Below the pieces are notes generated by a model. That model saw nothing but the letters and a program-made list of their open reading frames with translations, did no database searches and was not told where the DNA came from. Shown here piece after piece: positions 54,720 through 63,297 of a stretch of 64,000 bases of DNA (its first letter is position 1; each line of letters opens with the position of its first letter). Both the position numbers and the translations under genes were made by a program. The stretch comes from an uncultured Lactobacillus sp. (GTDB taxonomy: Bacteria; Bacillota; Bacilli; Lactobacillales; Lactobacillaceae): positions 1-64,000 of the forward strand of contig NZ_CALYQV010000003.1 in NCBI RefSeq assembly GCF_945290125.1, read 5' to 3'.

Positions 54720-54995
54720 ATGAAAAATTCACTAAAAAAACTTTGTCACTATTTTTTTGATTATGACGATGAAAAATTAAGTATTTACAGCCAATATAAT
54801 TATGAAATTTTAGCTGAGCTTAATAGAGCTCTACTTGGACGCTCATATGTGCTAATCAGTTATCAGGATGGAACAAGTGAAATCGGACAAATTATCAACC
54901 GTATTTCTGCAGGTCGCTTTGTTTTACGTTCAGTAAATAAAAAAATTATTAAGATTATTGATCTTGATAATATATTCAGAATTGATCTTGAATAA
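54720..54995 (+). CDS. small YolD-like SOS-induced protein
   Basis: A 91-residue protein whose C-terminal half (about 30-91) fits the YolD pattern: LAELNRALLGRSYVLISYQD, then GTSEIGQIINRI and KIIDLDNIFRIDLE, a small beta-rich domain. In Bacillus, YolD-like proteins accompany UvrX/UmuC translesion polymerases. Here the gene is alone, divergent from gmk and convergent with the double-GNAT gene; no polymerase is adjacent. Two LexA boxes at its promoter give strong support for an SOS role. ATG at 54720 follows AAGGG; TTG at 54717 is less likely. The family call rests on pattern, not a search, so an SOS-induced protein of unknown function is the safer wording. Confidence 0.6.
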   Translation: MKNSLKKLCHYFFDYDDEKLSIYSQYNYEILAELNRALLGRSYVLISYQDGTSEIGQIINRISAGRFVLRSVNKKIIKIIDLDNIFRIDLE

Positions 54996-55027
54996 TCAAT
55001 TTTACTAAAATACTTTATTGCCGGGAA

Positions 55028-55915
55028 TCAATGTGATTCTTGGCTTTTTAAATACATTGTTTCGCTTAATATTTTGAAGCCCGCTTTCTCATAAATGTGA
55101 ATTGCCGCTTTATTATCAACATCAGCATTTAAAGCAAAAACTTTACTACCTTCTTTTTGCAAAATTGCAATCATCTTTTTAATGAAAAATGTACCAAAAC
55201 CTTGTCCGCGAAATGGTCTATCAATCAACAATCCGAAGAAATAGTCCTCGCTTTCACCATGATCCACAGCACAATAACCAGCAACTTCATTACCTTTTAA
55301 TAAAATAAAGCTTGTAGTATCCTTATCTGCCAACGCATTTTTAACATATTTAGTAGATGTTGCAATTGCTTCTCCAAAAGCATTGCTGTGAGCCTTAGCA
55401 ACTTGATCTACATAGTTTTCGGCTAAAATTTTGACTTCTAAAATTTGGTTTAAGTTATCTGCTTTATTAAGTGGGATCGGCTGCTTCGTCCGCATGTAGT
55501 AATCAGAATCTTCTTTAACCACTGTTAAGTTACAATTTGCTAAAAAGTCTGGATTTTTTGCTAAAAAAACTTTTTCTGACACAAATTCCCATTTATGGTA
55601 ACCAAATTGCAGCATAATTCGTTTTACATGCTTCCACATTTTTGTAGCCACTTTGCGTCTGCGGAATTGCGGATCAACTACCAGGTGAACCTCTACTTCT
55701 TCATCAGGACCGTCATCAGCGTATAACATTGTTAAACCGATTAACTTTTGTTCTTCATAAGCTAACACAAATGTTGGCATATCACTAAAATAGTTGTACT
55801 TGTTGCTTAAATAAATATTAGAGTAGGTATTATCAGCCAGATGTATTCTTTTAGTTAAAGCATTAGCCTGCTTAGTTTCTTCATTATTTAAACTAAGTCT
55901 TTCACTAACTTTCAT
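55028..55915 (-). CDS. tandem GNAT-domain acetyltransferase
   Basis: The 295-residue protein has two GNAT folds. The first (about 1-145) has a degenerate motif A, VVDPQFRRRKVATKMWKHVKRI; the second (about 155-290) has a good acetyl-CoA motif, IDRPFRGQGFGTFFIKKMIAIL, followed by the usual LNADVDNKAAIHIYEKAGFKIL. The second domain is therefore the likely catalytic unit. The substrate is unknown. It follows recN by 19 bases and may be co-transcribed. It resembles the mycothiol-synthase-like tandem GNAT architecture, but that pathway is absent from lactobacilli. Confidence 0.82.
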   Translation of the reverse strand: MKVSERLSLNNEETKQANALTKRIHLADNTYSNIYLSNKYNYFSDMPTFVLAYEEQKLIGLTMLYADDGPDEEVEVHLVVDPQFRRRKVATKMWKHVKRIMLQFGYHKWEFVSEKVFLAKNPDFLANCNLTVVKEDSDYYMRTKQPIPLNKADNLNQILEVKILAENYVDQVAKAHSNAFGEAIATSTKYVKNALADKDTTSFILLKGNEVAGYCAVDHGESEDYFFGLLIDRPFRGQGFGTFFIKKMIAILQKEGSKVFALNADVDNKAAIHIYEKAGFKILSETMYLKSQESH

Positions 55916-55934
55916 TTTTTGCCTTTCAATATTG

Positions 55935-57623
55935 TTATCTCTTTTTTCTTTTAAAGCTCCTCATTAAATCCTTGGCATTTTGCTTAGCTGCTTGCGTCAC
56001 GTCACTACCAGCCATCATTTCTGCGATCGCAGTTATTGTTTCTTCCTGAGTTAAAGGCCCAATTTGTGTATAGGTGGCTCCATTTTTGACTTTTTTAGCA
56101 ACTAAATATTTTTGATCACCTACAGCTGCCACTTGCGGTGAATGTGTAATGGCAATAACTTGCTTATTTTCACCAATTGAATGCAATTTTTGACCAATTG
56201 CTGCGGAAACGCGGCCGGAGACGCCAGTATCAATTTCATCAAAAATCATTGTTCCCACTGGTTCAACTTTACTAAAAATTGCTTTTAGCGCCAAAATCAA
56301 ACGGGATTGTTCACCCCCAGATACGATCTTAACTAAAGGCATTAATTCTTCACCCGGGTTTGGTGCAATCAAGAAGACAATATTATCTGTACCTTTCTTA
56401 GTAAAAGTTTTGGTAGTTGAAAAAGCAATACTAAAGCGGGCCTTAGCCATGTATAAATCTGCTAATTCCTGCTTGATTTTGCTTTCCAAACTTGCAGCCA
56501 CTTTTTTTCTCATTTCATGCAGACTTTTTGCCTCAGCCTGAAGCTCTTGTTCCAAATTCTTAAGCTGCTTTTGCAACTTTTCCTCATCAAGTCCGCCAGC
56601 TTCATATTGACCCAATTCAGCGCGAATTTTATCGTAAAAAGCAAAAACATCTTCTAATGTAGGACCATATTTTTTCTTGAGTGAATTAAGCAAATCTAAC
56701 CTGCTTGAAACATACTGAAACCTTTCCTCATCAAAGTCCATTTCATCAAGAACATTTGATAATTCACTGCGAGCATCACTTAAAGCAAAAACCCCATCAT
56801 CAATCGTCTTTGCAATATCTTTGAATTTTGCACCATACTCTGTAAGTTCATTTGCGGCACTTTGAGCATTACCAATTAAAGTTTCAATACCGTGATCCTC
56901 ATCATCGTATAATTGCATTAAATAATTAGCTGTATCAACAATTTTTTGATAATTATTTAATTCATTATATTCTTCTTCAAGTTGGTCATCTTCATGAGGG
57001 TCTTTCAGGTCAGCCTTAGATAGTTCATCATTTTGAAAGGACAAAATATCTTGTTTTTGCGCCATTTCCTGTGCATTTTTATGCAAATGAATGATTTGAG
57101 CTGTTAATTTTTGCCATTTTTTAAAGTTTGATTGATAAAGTGAGAGTTCTTGTTTGAAATCATTTGACGCATAATTATCCACCAAATCGATTTGTCTATC
57201 CTGATCCATTAAAACTTGTTGGTCATTTTGACCATGGATATCAACCAAATAATTACCAAGCTCTCGTAAAACGTTAATTGTGGTTAATTGACCGTTTACT
57301 CGAACAATATTGCGTCCTTTAATAGCTAATTCCCTGCTGATAATCAATTGGTTGTCTGAATTTGGAATACCATATTTTTCACAAATTGCAGTAATTTTTT
57401 TAGTCACATGGTCAACTTCAAATAAACCTGTAACAACAGCCTTTTTCTCACCACTGCGAATCATTTCTTTTTGACCACGACTGCCCATTAATAAAGAAAC
57501 TGCATCGATAATAATAGATTTTCCAGCACCAGTTTCACCAATGAGGACAGTCATATTTTCTTGAAAGCGAACCTTCAATGCTTTTATAATTGCAAAATTT
57601 TTAATATCCAGTTCAACTAACAT
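55935..57623 (-). CDS. recN: DNA repair protein RecN
   Basis: RecN is an SMC-like ATPase that helps early double-strand-break repair. The 562-residue protein has Walker A LIGETGAGKS (about 28-37), a coiled-coil arm (about 160-370), and the C-terminal ATPase with VSGGEQSRLILALK, TMIFDEIDTGVSG and ITHSPQVAA. No LexA box is visible in front of it; it follows tlyA by nine bases, where argR usually sits. It is followed by the GNAT gene. Confidence 0.95.
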   Translation of the reverse strand: MLVELDIKNFAIIKALKVRFQENMTVLIGETGAGKSIIIDAVSLLMGSRGQKEMIRSGEKKAVVTGLFEVDHVTKKITAICEKYGIPNSDNQLIISRELAIKGRNIVRVNGQLTTINVLRELGNYLVDIHGQNDQQVLMDQDRQIDLVDNYASNDFKQELSLYQSNFKKWQKLTAQIIHLHKNAQEMAQKQDILSFQNDELSKADLKDPHEDDQLEEEYNELNNYQKIVDTANYLMQLYDDEDHGIETLIGNAQSAANELTEYGAKFKDIAKTIDDGVFALSDARSELSNVLDEMDFDEERFQYVSSRLDLLNSLKKKYGPTLEDVFAFYDKIRAELGQYEAGGLDEEKLQKQLKNLEQELQAEAKSLHEMRKKVAASLESKIKQELADLYMAKARFSIAFSTTKTFTKKGTDNIVFLIAPNPGEELMPLVKIVSGGEQSRLILALKAIFSKVEPVGTMIFDEIDTGVSGRVSAAIGQKLHSIGENKQVIAITHSPQVAAVGDQKYLVAKKVKNGATYTQIGPLTQEETITAIAEMMAGSDVTQAAKQNAKDLMRSFKRKKR

Positions 57624-57632
57624 TTCTTTCTC

Positions 57633-58445
57633 CTAAAGATTGGCAACAGCCCGCGCAACCACTTCTTCCGGGGTTTCGGACCATAACAATTTTCCACCAT
57701 CTTTTTCTCTTTTTTGTAAATGTATCAAAAATTCAATGTTACCTTTGCCACCTTTTATTGGTGAATAATCAATATTAAGAACATTAAATCCAATTGCTCT
57801 TGCTTTTGTAATTGTATGCTTAATGACAGCACAATGAACAGCATGGTCGTGGACTATTCCGTGCTTGCCAACATGCTGTGGACCTGCCTCAAACTGCGGC
57901 TTTATCAAACAAACAGCATCACAGCCATCTTTTAAAATCTGAAACATTGGCGGCATAATTAAATCGAGTGAAATAAAAGAGACATCTGTCATTGCAAAGT
58001 TAGGCTGCCCGTGAGTAAAATCGCTAAGCTGACTATAACGGAAGTTTTGTTTTTCCATCACAATTACGCGAGGATCATCCCGGAGCTGCCATGCGAGTTG
58101 ATTATAGCCAACATCCAATGCGTAAACCAGCTTAGCCTTATTCTGTAAAGCTACATCTGTAAAACCGCCAGTAGAAGCACCGATATCAAGGCAGATTTTA
58201 TCTGTTAAATCAATCTGAAAAGATCTTAAGGCTTTTGCAAGCTTAAAACCTCCGCGAGAGACATACTTCTTATCATTTTTTTTGATATAAAATATTTCAT
58301 CAACCGGAAAATTGGTACCGCTCTTATCAATTCTCTGATGATTATGATCAGAGACTAATCCAGCCATGATAGCTCGCTGAGCCTGAGTTCGCGAATGAAA
58401 TAATCCTTGCTGAACTAATAAAATATCCGCTCTCTTTTTTACCAT
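57633..58445 (-). CDS. tlyA: TlyA family rRNA methyltransferase
   Basis: The 270-residue protein has an N-terminal S4 RNA-binding domain (about 4-65: RADILLVQQGLFHSRTQAQRAI) and an FtsJ/RrmJ-like SAM domain with LDIGASTGGFTDVALQ (about 92-107), DVSFISL and PIKGGKGNIEFL. TlyA proteins 2'-O-methylate cytidines in 16S and/or 23S rRNA. It overlaps ispA by one base and lies nine bases before recN, so the ispA-tlyA-recN order is kept but argR is missing. Confidence 0.92.
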   Translation of the reverse strand: MVKKRADILLVQQGLFHSRTQAQRAIMAGLVSDHNHQRIDKSGTNFPVDEIFYIKKNDKKYVSRGGFKLAKALRSFQIDLTDKICLDIGASTGGFTDVALQNKAKLVYALDVGYNQLAWQLRDDPRVIVMEKQNFRYSQLSDFTHGQPNFAMTDVSFISLDLIMPPMFQILKDGCDAVCLIKPQFEAGPQHVGKHGIVHDHAVHCAVIKHTITKARAIGFNVLNIDYSPIKGGKGNIEFLIHLQKREKDGGKLLWSETPEEVVARAVANL

Positions 58446-59311
58446 TACAATACCTTTTTATATAAATCAAGAAATCCCACTAAAACATGTGAGTCAATAT
58501 TTTTTAAAGATTGCTGAGCTTCATTAATTAGAGCAGATAACTCTTCACGGCTTTGAGCAATTCCAAGTAAAGTTAGTGTATTATTCTTACCATTTTCGGA
58601 ATCTTTATGCGTTTTCTTACCTGCTTCCTCACTGCTTTCGACCACATCAACTAAATCATCATAAATTTGATATGAACGACCAAAAGCATGAGCAAATTGG
58701 AGAAGTTGCTTTCTTTGGGATATATTTGCATGTCCATAGTCTGCTCCCATTTCAACACATGCTTTGAGTAAACAGCCCGTTTTTAACCATTCCATTTTAT
58801 TTATAAATTCAGAATTATGGGCAACACTTTCATTATTAGTAGAGTCGATATCTAAATATTGACCGCCAACCATACCATTAGGACCCACTGCTTGAGTAAC
58901 AATATTCACTAAATTGGCAAACTTGCTTCCTTGAGCGATCCACTGAATTCCCATTGGTAATAGTGCATCCCCAGCAAGAATTGCTTCAGCTTCACCCCAT
59001 TTTTTATGACTTGTTAATTTTCCTCTACGAAAATCATCATTATCTATCGCGGGTAAGTCATCATGAATCAATGAATATGTGTGAATTAATTCAATTCCAC
59101 ACGCAATCCTTATCTCGTTGTCACTAATTTTCGCTTTTAGTGCAGCTAAAGTTGCTAAAAATAGTAAGGGCCGCAGCCTCTTGCCACCAGCCATAACTGA
59201 ATAGGACATGATTTGACTTATTTTTTTATCTGCAACTTCACTATTAAGATGTTCTCTTAAAAAGTTATTTATTACCGGAGTCCATGTTGCTTTAAAATCA
59301 TTAAATGTCAT
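58445..59311 (-). CDS. ispA: farnesyl/geranyl diphosphate synthase
   Basis: The 288-residue trans-prenyltransferase condenses IPP with allylic diphosphates to feed undecaprenyl-phosphate synthesis. The first Asp-rich motif is DDLPAIDND (about 82-90), then RRGKLTSHKKWGEAEAILAGDALL, and the second motif DDLVDVVE is near 216. It lies between xseB and tlyA; dxs, which follows ispA in Bacillus, is absent, consistent with mevalonate-derived IPP in lactobacilli (inference). Confidence 0.94.
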   Translation of the reverse strand: MTFNDFKATWTPVINNFLREHLNSEVADKKISQIMSYSVMAGGKRLRPLLFLATLAALKAKISDNEIRIACGIELIHTYSLIHDDLPAIDNDDFRRGKLTSHKKWGEAEAILAGDALLPMGIQWIAQGSKFANLVNIVTQAVGPNGMVGGQYLDIDSTNNESVAHNSEFINKMEWLKTGCLLKACVEMGADYGHANISQRKQLLQFAHAFGRSYQIYDDLVDVVESSEEAGKKTHKDSENGKNNTLTLLGIAQSREELSALINEAQQSLKNIDSHVLVGFLDLYKKVL

Positions 59312-59323
59312 TTTTACTCTTCT

Positions 59324-59566
59324 TTATTTTTCAGGTGCAGCAGCATCATTGGGGTCAAGTTTGCGTTCAGAACCATCGCTCTCAATTAATTTTGCTACTG
59401 TTTCTTCAGCTTCAGTTAATTTCTTATTCAAATTGCGGCTTAATTTGACACCTGTTTGAAATTGCTCAAGAGCATCTTCTAGTGGGATATCACCGTTTTC
59501 CAAATTATTAACAATTGTCTGCAATTCTTTTAATTCTTCTTCAAAATTATTTTTCTTAGTGGCCAT
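59324..59566 (-). CDS. xseB: exodeoxyribonuclease VII small subunit
   Basis: The 80-residue helical subunit MATKKNNFEEELKELQTIVN has the family pattern LENGDIPLEDALEQFQTGVKLSR. It combines with several copies per XseA to form ExoVII, a single-strand-specific nuclease. ATG at 59566 is inside the end of xseA; the start at 59590 precedes the ribosome site AGGAGAAA and is rejected. The tail is rich in Glu and Ala, as is usual. Confidence 0.93.
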   Translation of the reverse strand: MATKKNNFEEELKELQTIVNNLENGDIPLEDALEQFQTGVKLSRNLNKKLTEAEETVAKLIESDGSERKLDPNDAAAPEK

Positions 59567-60914
59567 TTTTTTTTCTCCTAGTTGAACCAATTATTGCTGT
59601 TGCTTGCCCGTCTTTGAAATGCAGTCTGACTTCATCTTTTATTTTAACTTGAGCAATAGAACTAACAGTTTTATTTTGTTTATCAGTCACAAAAGCATAG
59701 CCTCTGTCCAAAGTTTTGAGAGGACTGTAATCATTAAGCTGCTGCGCTGTCTGACTTAGAGCATTGCGTTTTACTTGTAAACATTGCTTGGTATTAGCAA
59801 CTAATCTCTGATAATAAAAATCTGTTTGCTGTAATAGCGATGCAATTTTTTTACTAGGACTGACTGTAAGCAGTCTTTGCTTTTCCAACTGGTAATTTTG
59901 CCTTTTGCGTTCTAATTGACGCACCATATTATTATGTAAATTATCTCTTAATAGATCTAATGTTTGTGCCTGTTCATCATACAGTCGTGTAGGTTCTCGC
60001 ATGATAACAGAATTATTAATACGATTTAAAGTGTCTCGCCTAATTCTGATTGTATTTTGCATACTAGAAACAAGACTATTTTGCATTTGACCAATATTGA
60101 TTAATTCATCTGCCAAATTAGGAGTGGCGTATTCAGCAGCTGCTGTTGGTGTGGCAGCGCGCACATCTGCAACTAAGTCACATAATGTAGTGTCCGTTTC
60201 ATGCCCTACTGAAGAAATAACCGGCATTTCCATAGCAAACACTTGTCGTACTACCCCTTCTTCATTAAAAGGCCATAAGTCTTCAAGTGAACCACCACCA
60301 CGACCAATTATCATGACATCATATTTGTCTTTGAACCGAGCTATTTGCTTCATAGAGGATATTAATGAATCAGCAGCCGAATCACCCTGGACTTGAGCGG
60401 GAAACAAATCAACTTCTGCATGAGGAAATCTCCTGTTGACCGTCACTAGAATATCATGAATCACGGCGCCAGAAGCACTGGTTACAACGGCAATATAATC
60501 AGGAAAATGAGGTAAAGGGTTTTTATATTTTTGATCGAACAATCCTTCATTTGCTAGTTTTCTTTGCAACTGTTTCAGTTGTTCATATAAGGCTCCTAGC
60601 CCTGCCGGTTCCATCGATTCTGCGTAAAACTGGTAAGAACCTTGTGGACCATAAACACTAACGTAACCAGTTACATAGACTTTCATTCCTTCTTCAGGCT
60701 TAAACTTTACTTTATCAAAATATGAACGAAACATTACTACATTAATTTTAGATTTTTCATCTTTTAGTGAAAAATACTGGTGAGAGTTGCGACGATAACG
60801 GAAATTAGACAATTCACCCTGAAGAAATACTTTATGTAAGTAGGGATCGTTTTTAAACTTTTGAGTTATATAGTAATTTAGGTCCGAAACTGTGAGATAT
60901 TTATCACTTTCCAT
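59556..60914 (-). CDS. xseA: exodeoxyribonuclease VII large subunit
   Basis: The 452-residue protein has an N-terminal OB fold (about 1-105, with VFLQGELSNFR) and the catalytic core with VVTSASGAVIHDILVTVNRR, IGRGGGSLEDLWPFNEE and SSVGHETDTTLCDLVADVRAATPTAAAE, then a coiled coil (about 270-400). It degrades single-stranded DNA in repair together with XseB. It overlaps folD by 11 bases. ATG at 60914 follows AAGGAG. Confidence 0.95.
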   Translation of the reverse strand: MESDKYLTVSDLNYYITQKFKNDPYLHKVFLQGELSNFRYRRNSHQYFSLKDEKSKINVVMFRSYFDKVKFKPEEGMKVYVTGYVSVYGPQGSYQFYAESMEPAGLGALYEQLKQLQRKLANEGLFDQKYKNPLPHFPDYIAVVTSASGAVIHDILVTVNRRFPHAEVDLFPAQVQGDSAADSLISSMKQIARFKDKYDVMIIGRGGGSLEDLWPFNEEGVVRQVFAMEMPVISSVGHETDTTLCDLVADVRAATPTAAAEYATPNLADELINIGQMQNSLVSSMQNTIRIRRDTLNRINNSVIMREPTRLYDEQAQTLDLLRDNLHNNMVRQLERKRQNYQLEKQRLLTVSPSKKIASLLQQTDFYYQRLVANTKQCLQVKRNALSQTAQQLNDYSPLKTLDRGYAFVTDKQNKTVSSIAQVKIKDEVRLHFKDGQATAIIGSTRRKKNGH

Positions 60915-61752
60915 AATTTCTCCTTGTTAACTGGACAACCTGTTCCATAAGAGATTCAACTGTGAGTGGCCCAACTCCGCCTGGCACCGGGGTAATAAAG
61001 CTGGTCAGTGGTGCTACCTGAGCAAAATCTACATCACCGACAGTTTTCCCTTTAACACGACTGATGCCCACATCTATGATAACTGCCTCTTTTTTGACCA
61101 TATCAGCAGTGACTAAATTAGCTTGCCCAGTTGCTGTCACTAGGATATCAGCTCTTTTGGTATATTCTGCCAAATTTTTGGTTTTTAAATGTAAAATTGA
61201 AACTGTTGCATCCCTTTCAAGCATTAATGCAGCTAATGGTTTGCCTACAATACTACTTCTACCTATTATTACAGCATTTTTACCTTTCAAAGTAATGTGA
61301 TAATAGTCTAGTAAAGCCAAAATACCATGTGCTGTTGCGGGTTCAACAAAATGATCCCCTTGCCATAAACGTCCTATGTTTGAAGGCGTTAAGCAATCAA
61401 CATCTTTTTCAGGATCAATAGCTGCTAAAACTTCATTTAAATTAATCTGCTGTGGCACAGGTAATTGAACCATGATACCATTGACGATTTTTTCATTATT
61501 CAGACGTTTAATTAATTTTAATAGCTCTTGCTGTGTTATCGCCTTTGGTAATTGAAATAATTTTTGCTTTATGCCAATTTCATCTGCTCTTCTTTTTTTA
61601 GTTTTGAGGTAAATTTTACTACTGGGATCATTACCAATATTAATTACGCAAAATAGTGGTTGCACCCCCAGTGATTTTAATTCGCAGACTTGCTTTTGCA
61701 ATTTTTGAGCACGAATATCAGCCAAGCGCTTGCCATCTAAAAGCTGTCCCAT
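60904..61752 (-). CDS. folD: methylenetetrahydrofolate dehydrogenase/cyclohydrolase
   Basis: FolD interconverts methylene-THF and 10-formyl-THF, the donor used by Fmt and purine synthesis. The 282-residue protein begins MGQLLDGKRLADIRAQKLQK; the catalytic Tyr-x-x-x-Lys is in SKIYLKTKKR, followed by VQLPVPQQI, the PCTP-type block as CLTPSNIGR, VIIGRSSIVGKPLAAL and VPGGVGPLTVESLM. ATG at 61752 is chosen because AAGGAAA lies upstream, whereas the longer frame to 61788 runs into the nusB terminator hairpin. Confidence 0.95.
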   Translation of the reverse strand: MGQLLDGKRLADIRAQKLQKQVCELKSLGVQPLFCVINIGNDPSSKIYLKTKKRRADEIGIKQKLFQLPKAITQQELLKLIKRLNNEKIVNGIMVQLPVPQQINLNEVLAAIDPEKDVDCLTPSNIGRLWQGDHFVEPATAHGILALLDYYHITLKGKNAVIIGRSSIVGKPLAALMLERDATVSILHLKTKNLAEYTKRADILVTATGQANLVTADMVKKEAVIIDVGISRVKGKTVGDVDFAQVAPLTSFITPVPGGVGPLTVESLMEQVVQLTRRNYGK

Positions 61753-61771
61753 TATTGACATTTCCTTTTCT

Positions 61772-61800
61772 AAAAAAATAGTCGGCATAAAGCCGACTAT
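61772..61800 (-). terminator. terminator between nusB and folD
   Basis: ATAGTCGGC pairs with GCCGACTAT around a four-base loop and is followed on the minus strand by seven Ts. Confidence 0.85.
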
Positions 61801-61809
61801 AAGATATTT

Positions 61810-62202
61810 TTAGATAAAGTTTGCTAACATACCATTAATAAATGGTTTATCTTTGGGATCAGCAAACTCATCACACAAGTTCAAAGCTTCATTAACTGCA
61901 GCTTTTGGCTCAATTTCTTTACTGTATTTTATTTCATACAGAGCAACTTCCAAGATAGCCAGCGAAATTTGGTTAATACGGTTAATCCGCCAGTTTTTCT
62001 TTAAAAAACCGGCTAATTCACCTTTTAACTCATCCTGCTTTTCAATTACTCCTTCAATTATTTCTTTAGAATAAGCAGGAAGTTCTTTCAAATCAAGCAT
62101 TGCAACAGTTTTGGCTTCAACTTCACTAGCCGTATATTTAAGATCTTGGTTTGCTAAATAAACGGCCTGCATTGCGACTCTACGACTTTCGTGTTGATTC
62201 AT
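61810..62202 (-). CDS. nusB: transcription antitermination factor NusB
   Basis: NusB with S10/NusE binds boxA to suppress premature termination in rRNA operons. The 130-residue all-helical protein begins MNQHESRRVAMQAVYLANQD and has KKNWRINRINQISLAILEVALYEI and KAAVNEALNLCDEFADPKDKPFINGMLANF, all family blocks. ATG at 62202 follows AAAAGGG. It overlaps yqhY by 23 bases and ends just before a terminator. Confidence 0.95.
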   Translation of the reverse strand: MNQHESRRVAMQAVYLANQDLKYTASEVEAKTVAMLDLKELPAYSKEIIEGVIEKQDELKGELAGFLKKNWRINRINQISLAILEVALYEIKYSKEIEPKAAVNEALNLCDEFADPKDKPFINGMLANFI

Positions 62203-62638
62203 TTTTACCCTTTTCATCTATGTCAGAAAATAGTTGTGAAGTACCACTACCATCCTCTTCTTCCTCATCTGGGAATTCTAGACCGGTAACATGCACGTTA
62301 ATTTCGCTAAGAGTTAAATCTGTCATCTGTAAAACCTGTTGTTTCAAAGACTTCTGCAAGTTCGTTGCTATTTGAGGCACATTTTTTCCTGTTTCAATGC
62401 TAACGTAAACATCGGCGGTCAAATTGTGTTCGTCATCAATGTTAACAGAGACGCCTTTGCCATGGTTTTCTCTACCTAAAACGCGATTAATTCCAGATTT
62501 GACGTTACCGTGCATTTCGGCAACTCCATCCACTTTTTCGGCAGCAATCCCCATAATAACTTCAAGAACACTAGGATCAATTTCGATTTCTTCACCGTTA
62601 TTTTTATCATCTAAGACAATTTTTGAACTATCTGCCAT
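62180..62638 (-). CDS. Asp23/Gls24 family envelope protein YqhY
   Basis: The 152-residue protein has the Asp23 core (about 18-125: ITEMHGNVKSGINRVLGRENHGKGVSV-type block split as VDGVAEMHGNVKSG and INRVLGRENHGK, then VPQIATNLQKSLKQQV), a poorly conserved acidic N-terminus, and a C-terminal Glu/Asp/Ser-rich tail. It is encoded between efp and nusB, the place of yqhY in Bacillus. In Bacillus yqhY is linked to fatty-acid synthesis control; here the role is inferred only. Start ATG follows CGAGGT. Confidence 0.9.
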   Translation of the reverse strand: MADSSKIVLDDKNNGEEIEIDPSVLEVIMGIAAEKVDGVAEMHGNVKSGINRVLGRENHGKGVSVNIDDEHNLTADVYVSIETGKNVPQIATNLQKSLKQQVLQMTDLTLSEINVHVTGLEFPDEEEEDGSGTSQLFSDIDEKGKNESTRKS

Positions 62639-62655
62639 TTTTTTACCTCGAAAAA

Positions 62656-63225
62656 TTATTTATTTGCGCGAGATACGTATGTACCATCGACCGTATTAAT
62701 TACTAAAACGTCTCCTTCATTGATGAAGAAAGGTACGTTAACAACGAGACCCGTTTCCATTGTTGCGGGCTTACCACCACCTGATGAGGTATCACCCTTA
62801 ATATTAGGCTCTGTTTTGGTAACCGTCAATTCAACAGTGTTCGGTAATTGAATTCCTAATGTCTTACCATCATGCATAATTACACTGACGTTCATATTTT
62901 CCTTTAAGAACTTTGCTTCATCGGTTACTTGTTCATTGGGAATTGCTAGCTGATCGTAGGTTGTAGTATCCATAAAAACGTAACTTGAGCCATCATTATA
63001 CAAATACTGCATAGCCTTGGTTTCTATTTCCGCAGTTTCAACTTTAGCAGTCGAACGGAAGGTGTATTCCTGCACTGCACCTGTGTTCAAGCTTTTTAAC
63101 TTTGAACGAACAAAAGCGCTACCTTTACCAGGCTTAACATGCTGAAATTCAACAATTCGCCATAAGTCATTATTATACTTAATAGTTAAACCATTTTTAA
63201 ACTCATTAACTGAAATCATTGTCAT
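62656..63225 (-). CDS. efp: elongation factor P
   Basis: EF-P relieves ribosome stalling at polyproline stretches. The 189-residue protein has three beta-barrel domains: the KOW-like N domain ([20 protein letters not shown], modification loop [17 protein letters not shown] with Lys at the loop tip), the OB domain and the C-terminal [39 protein letters not shown] region, present as [16 protein letters not shown] and [14 protein letters not shown] at 63225 (or 63219) follows GGAG. It is encoded beside a prolidase, the usual order. Confidence 0.95.
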   Translation of the reverse strand: MTMISVNEFKNGLTIKYNNDLWRIVEFQHVKPGKGSAFVRSKLKSLNTGAVQEYTFRSTAKVETAEIETKAMQYLYNDGSSYVFMDTTTYDQLAIPNEQVTDEAKFLKENMNVSVIMHDGKTLGIQLPNTVELTVTKTEPNIKGDTSSGGGKPATMETGLVVNVPFFINEGDVLVINTVDGTYVSRANK

Positions 63226-63297
63226 ATTGAGTACCTCATCTCCATAATATTATCTTACCAATTAGTAAGCGATTTTACTATAATTATTATTTATCTT

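Noticed and set aside
55935..57623. SOS control of recN by LexA
   Set aside because: No CGAAC-N4-GTTCG-like site is visible upstream; only nine bases separate it from tlyA.
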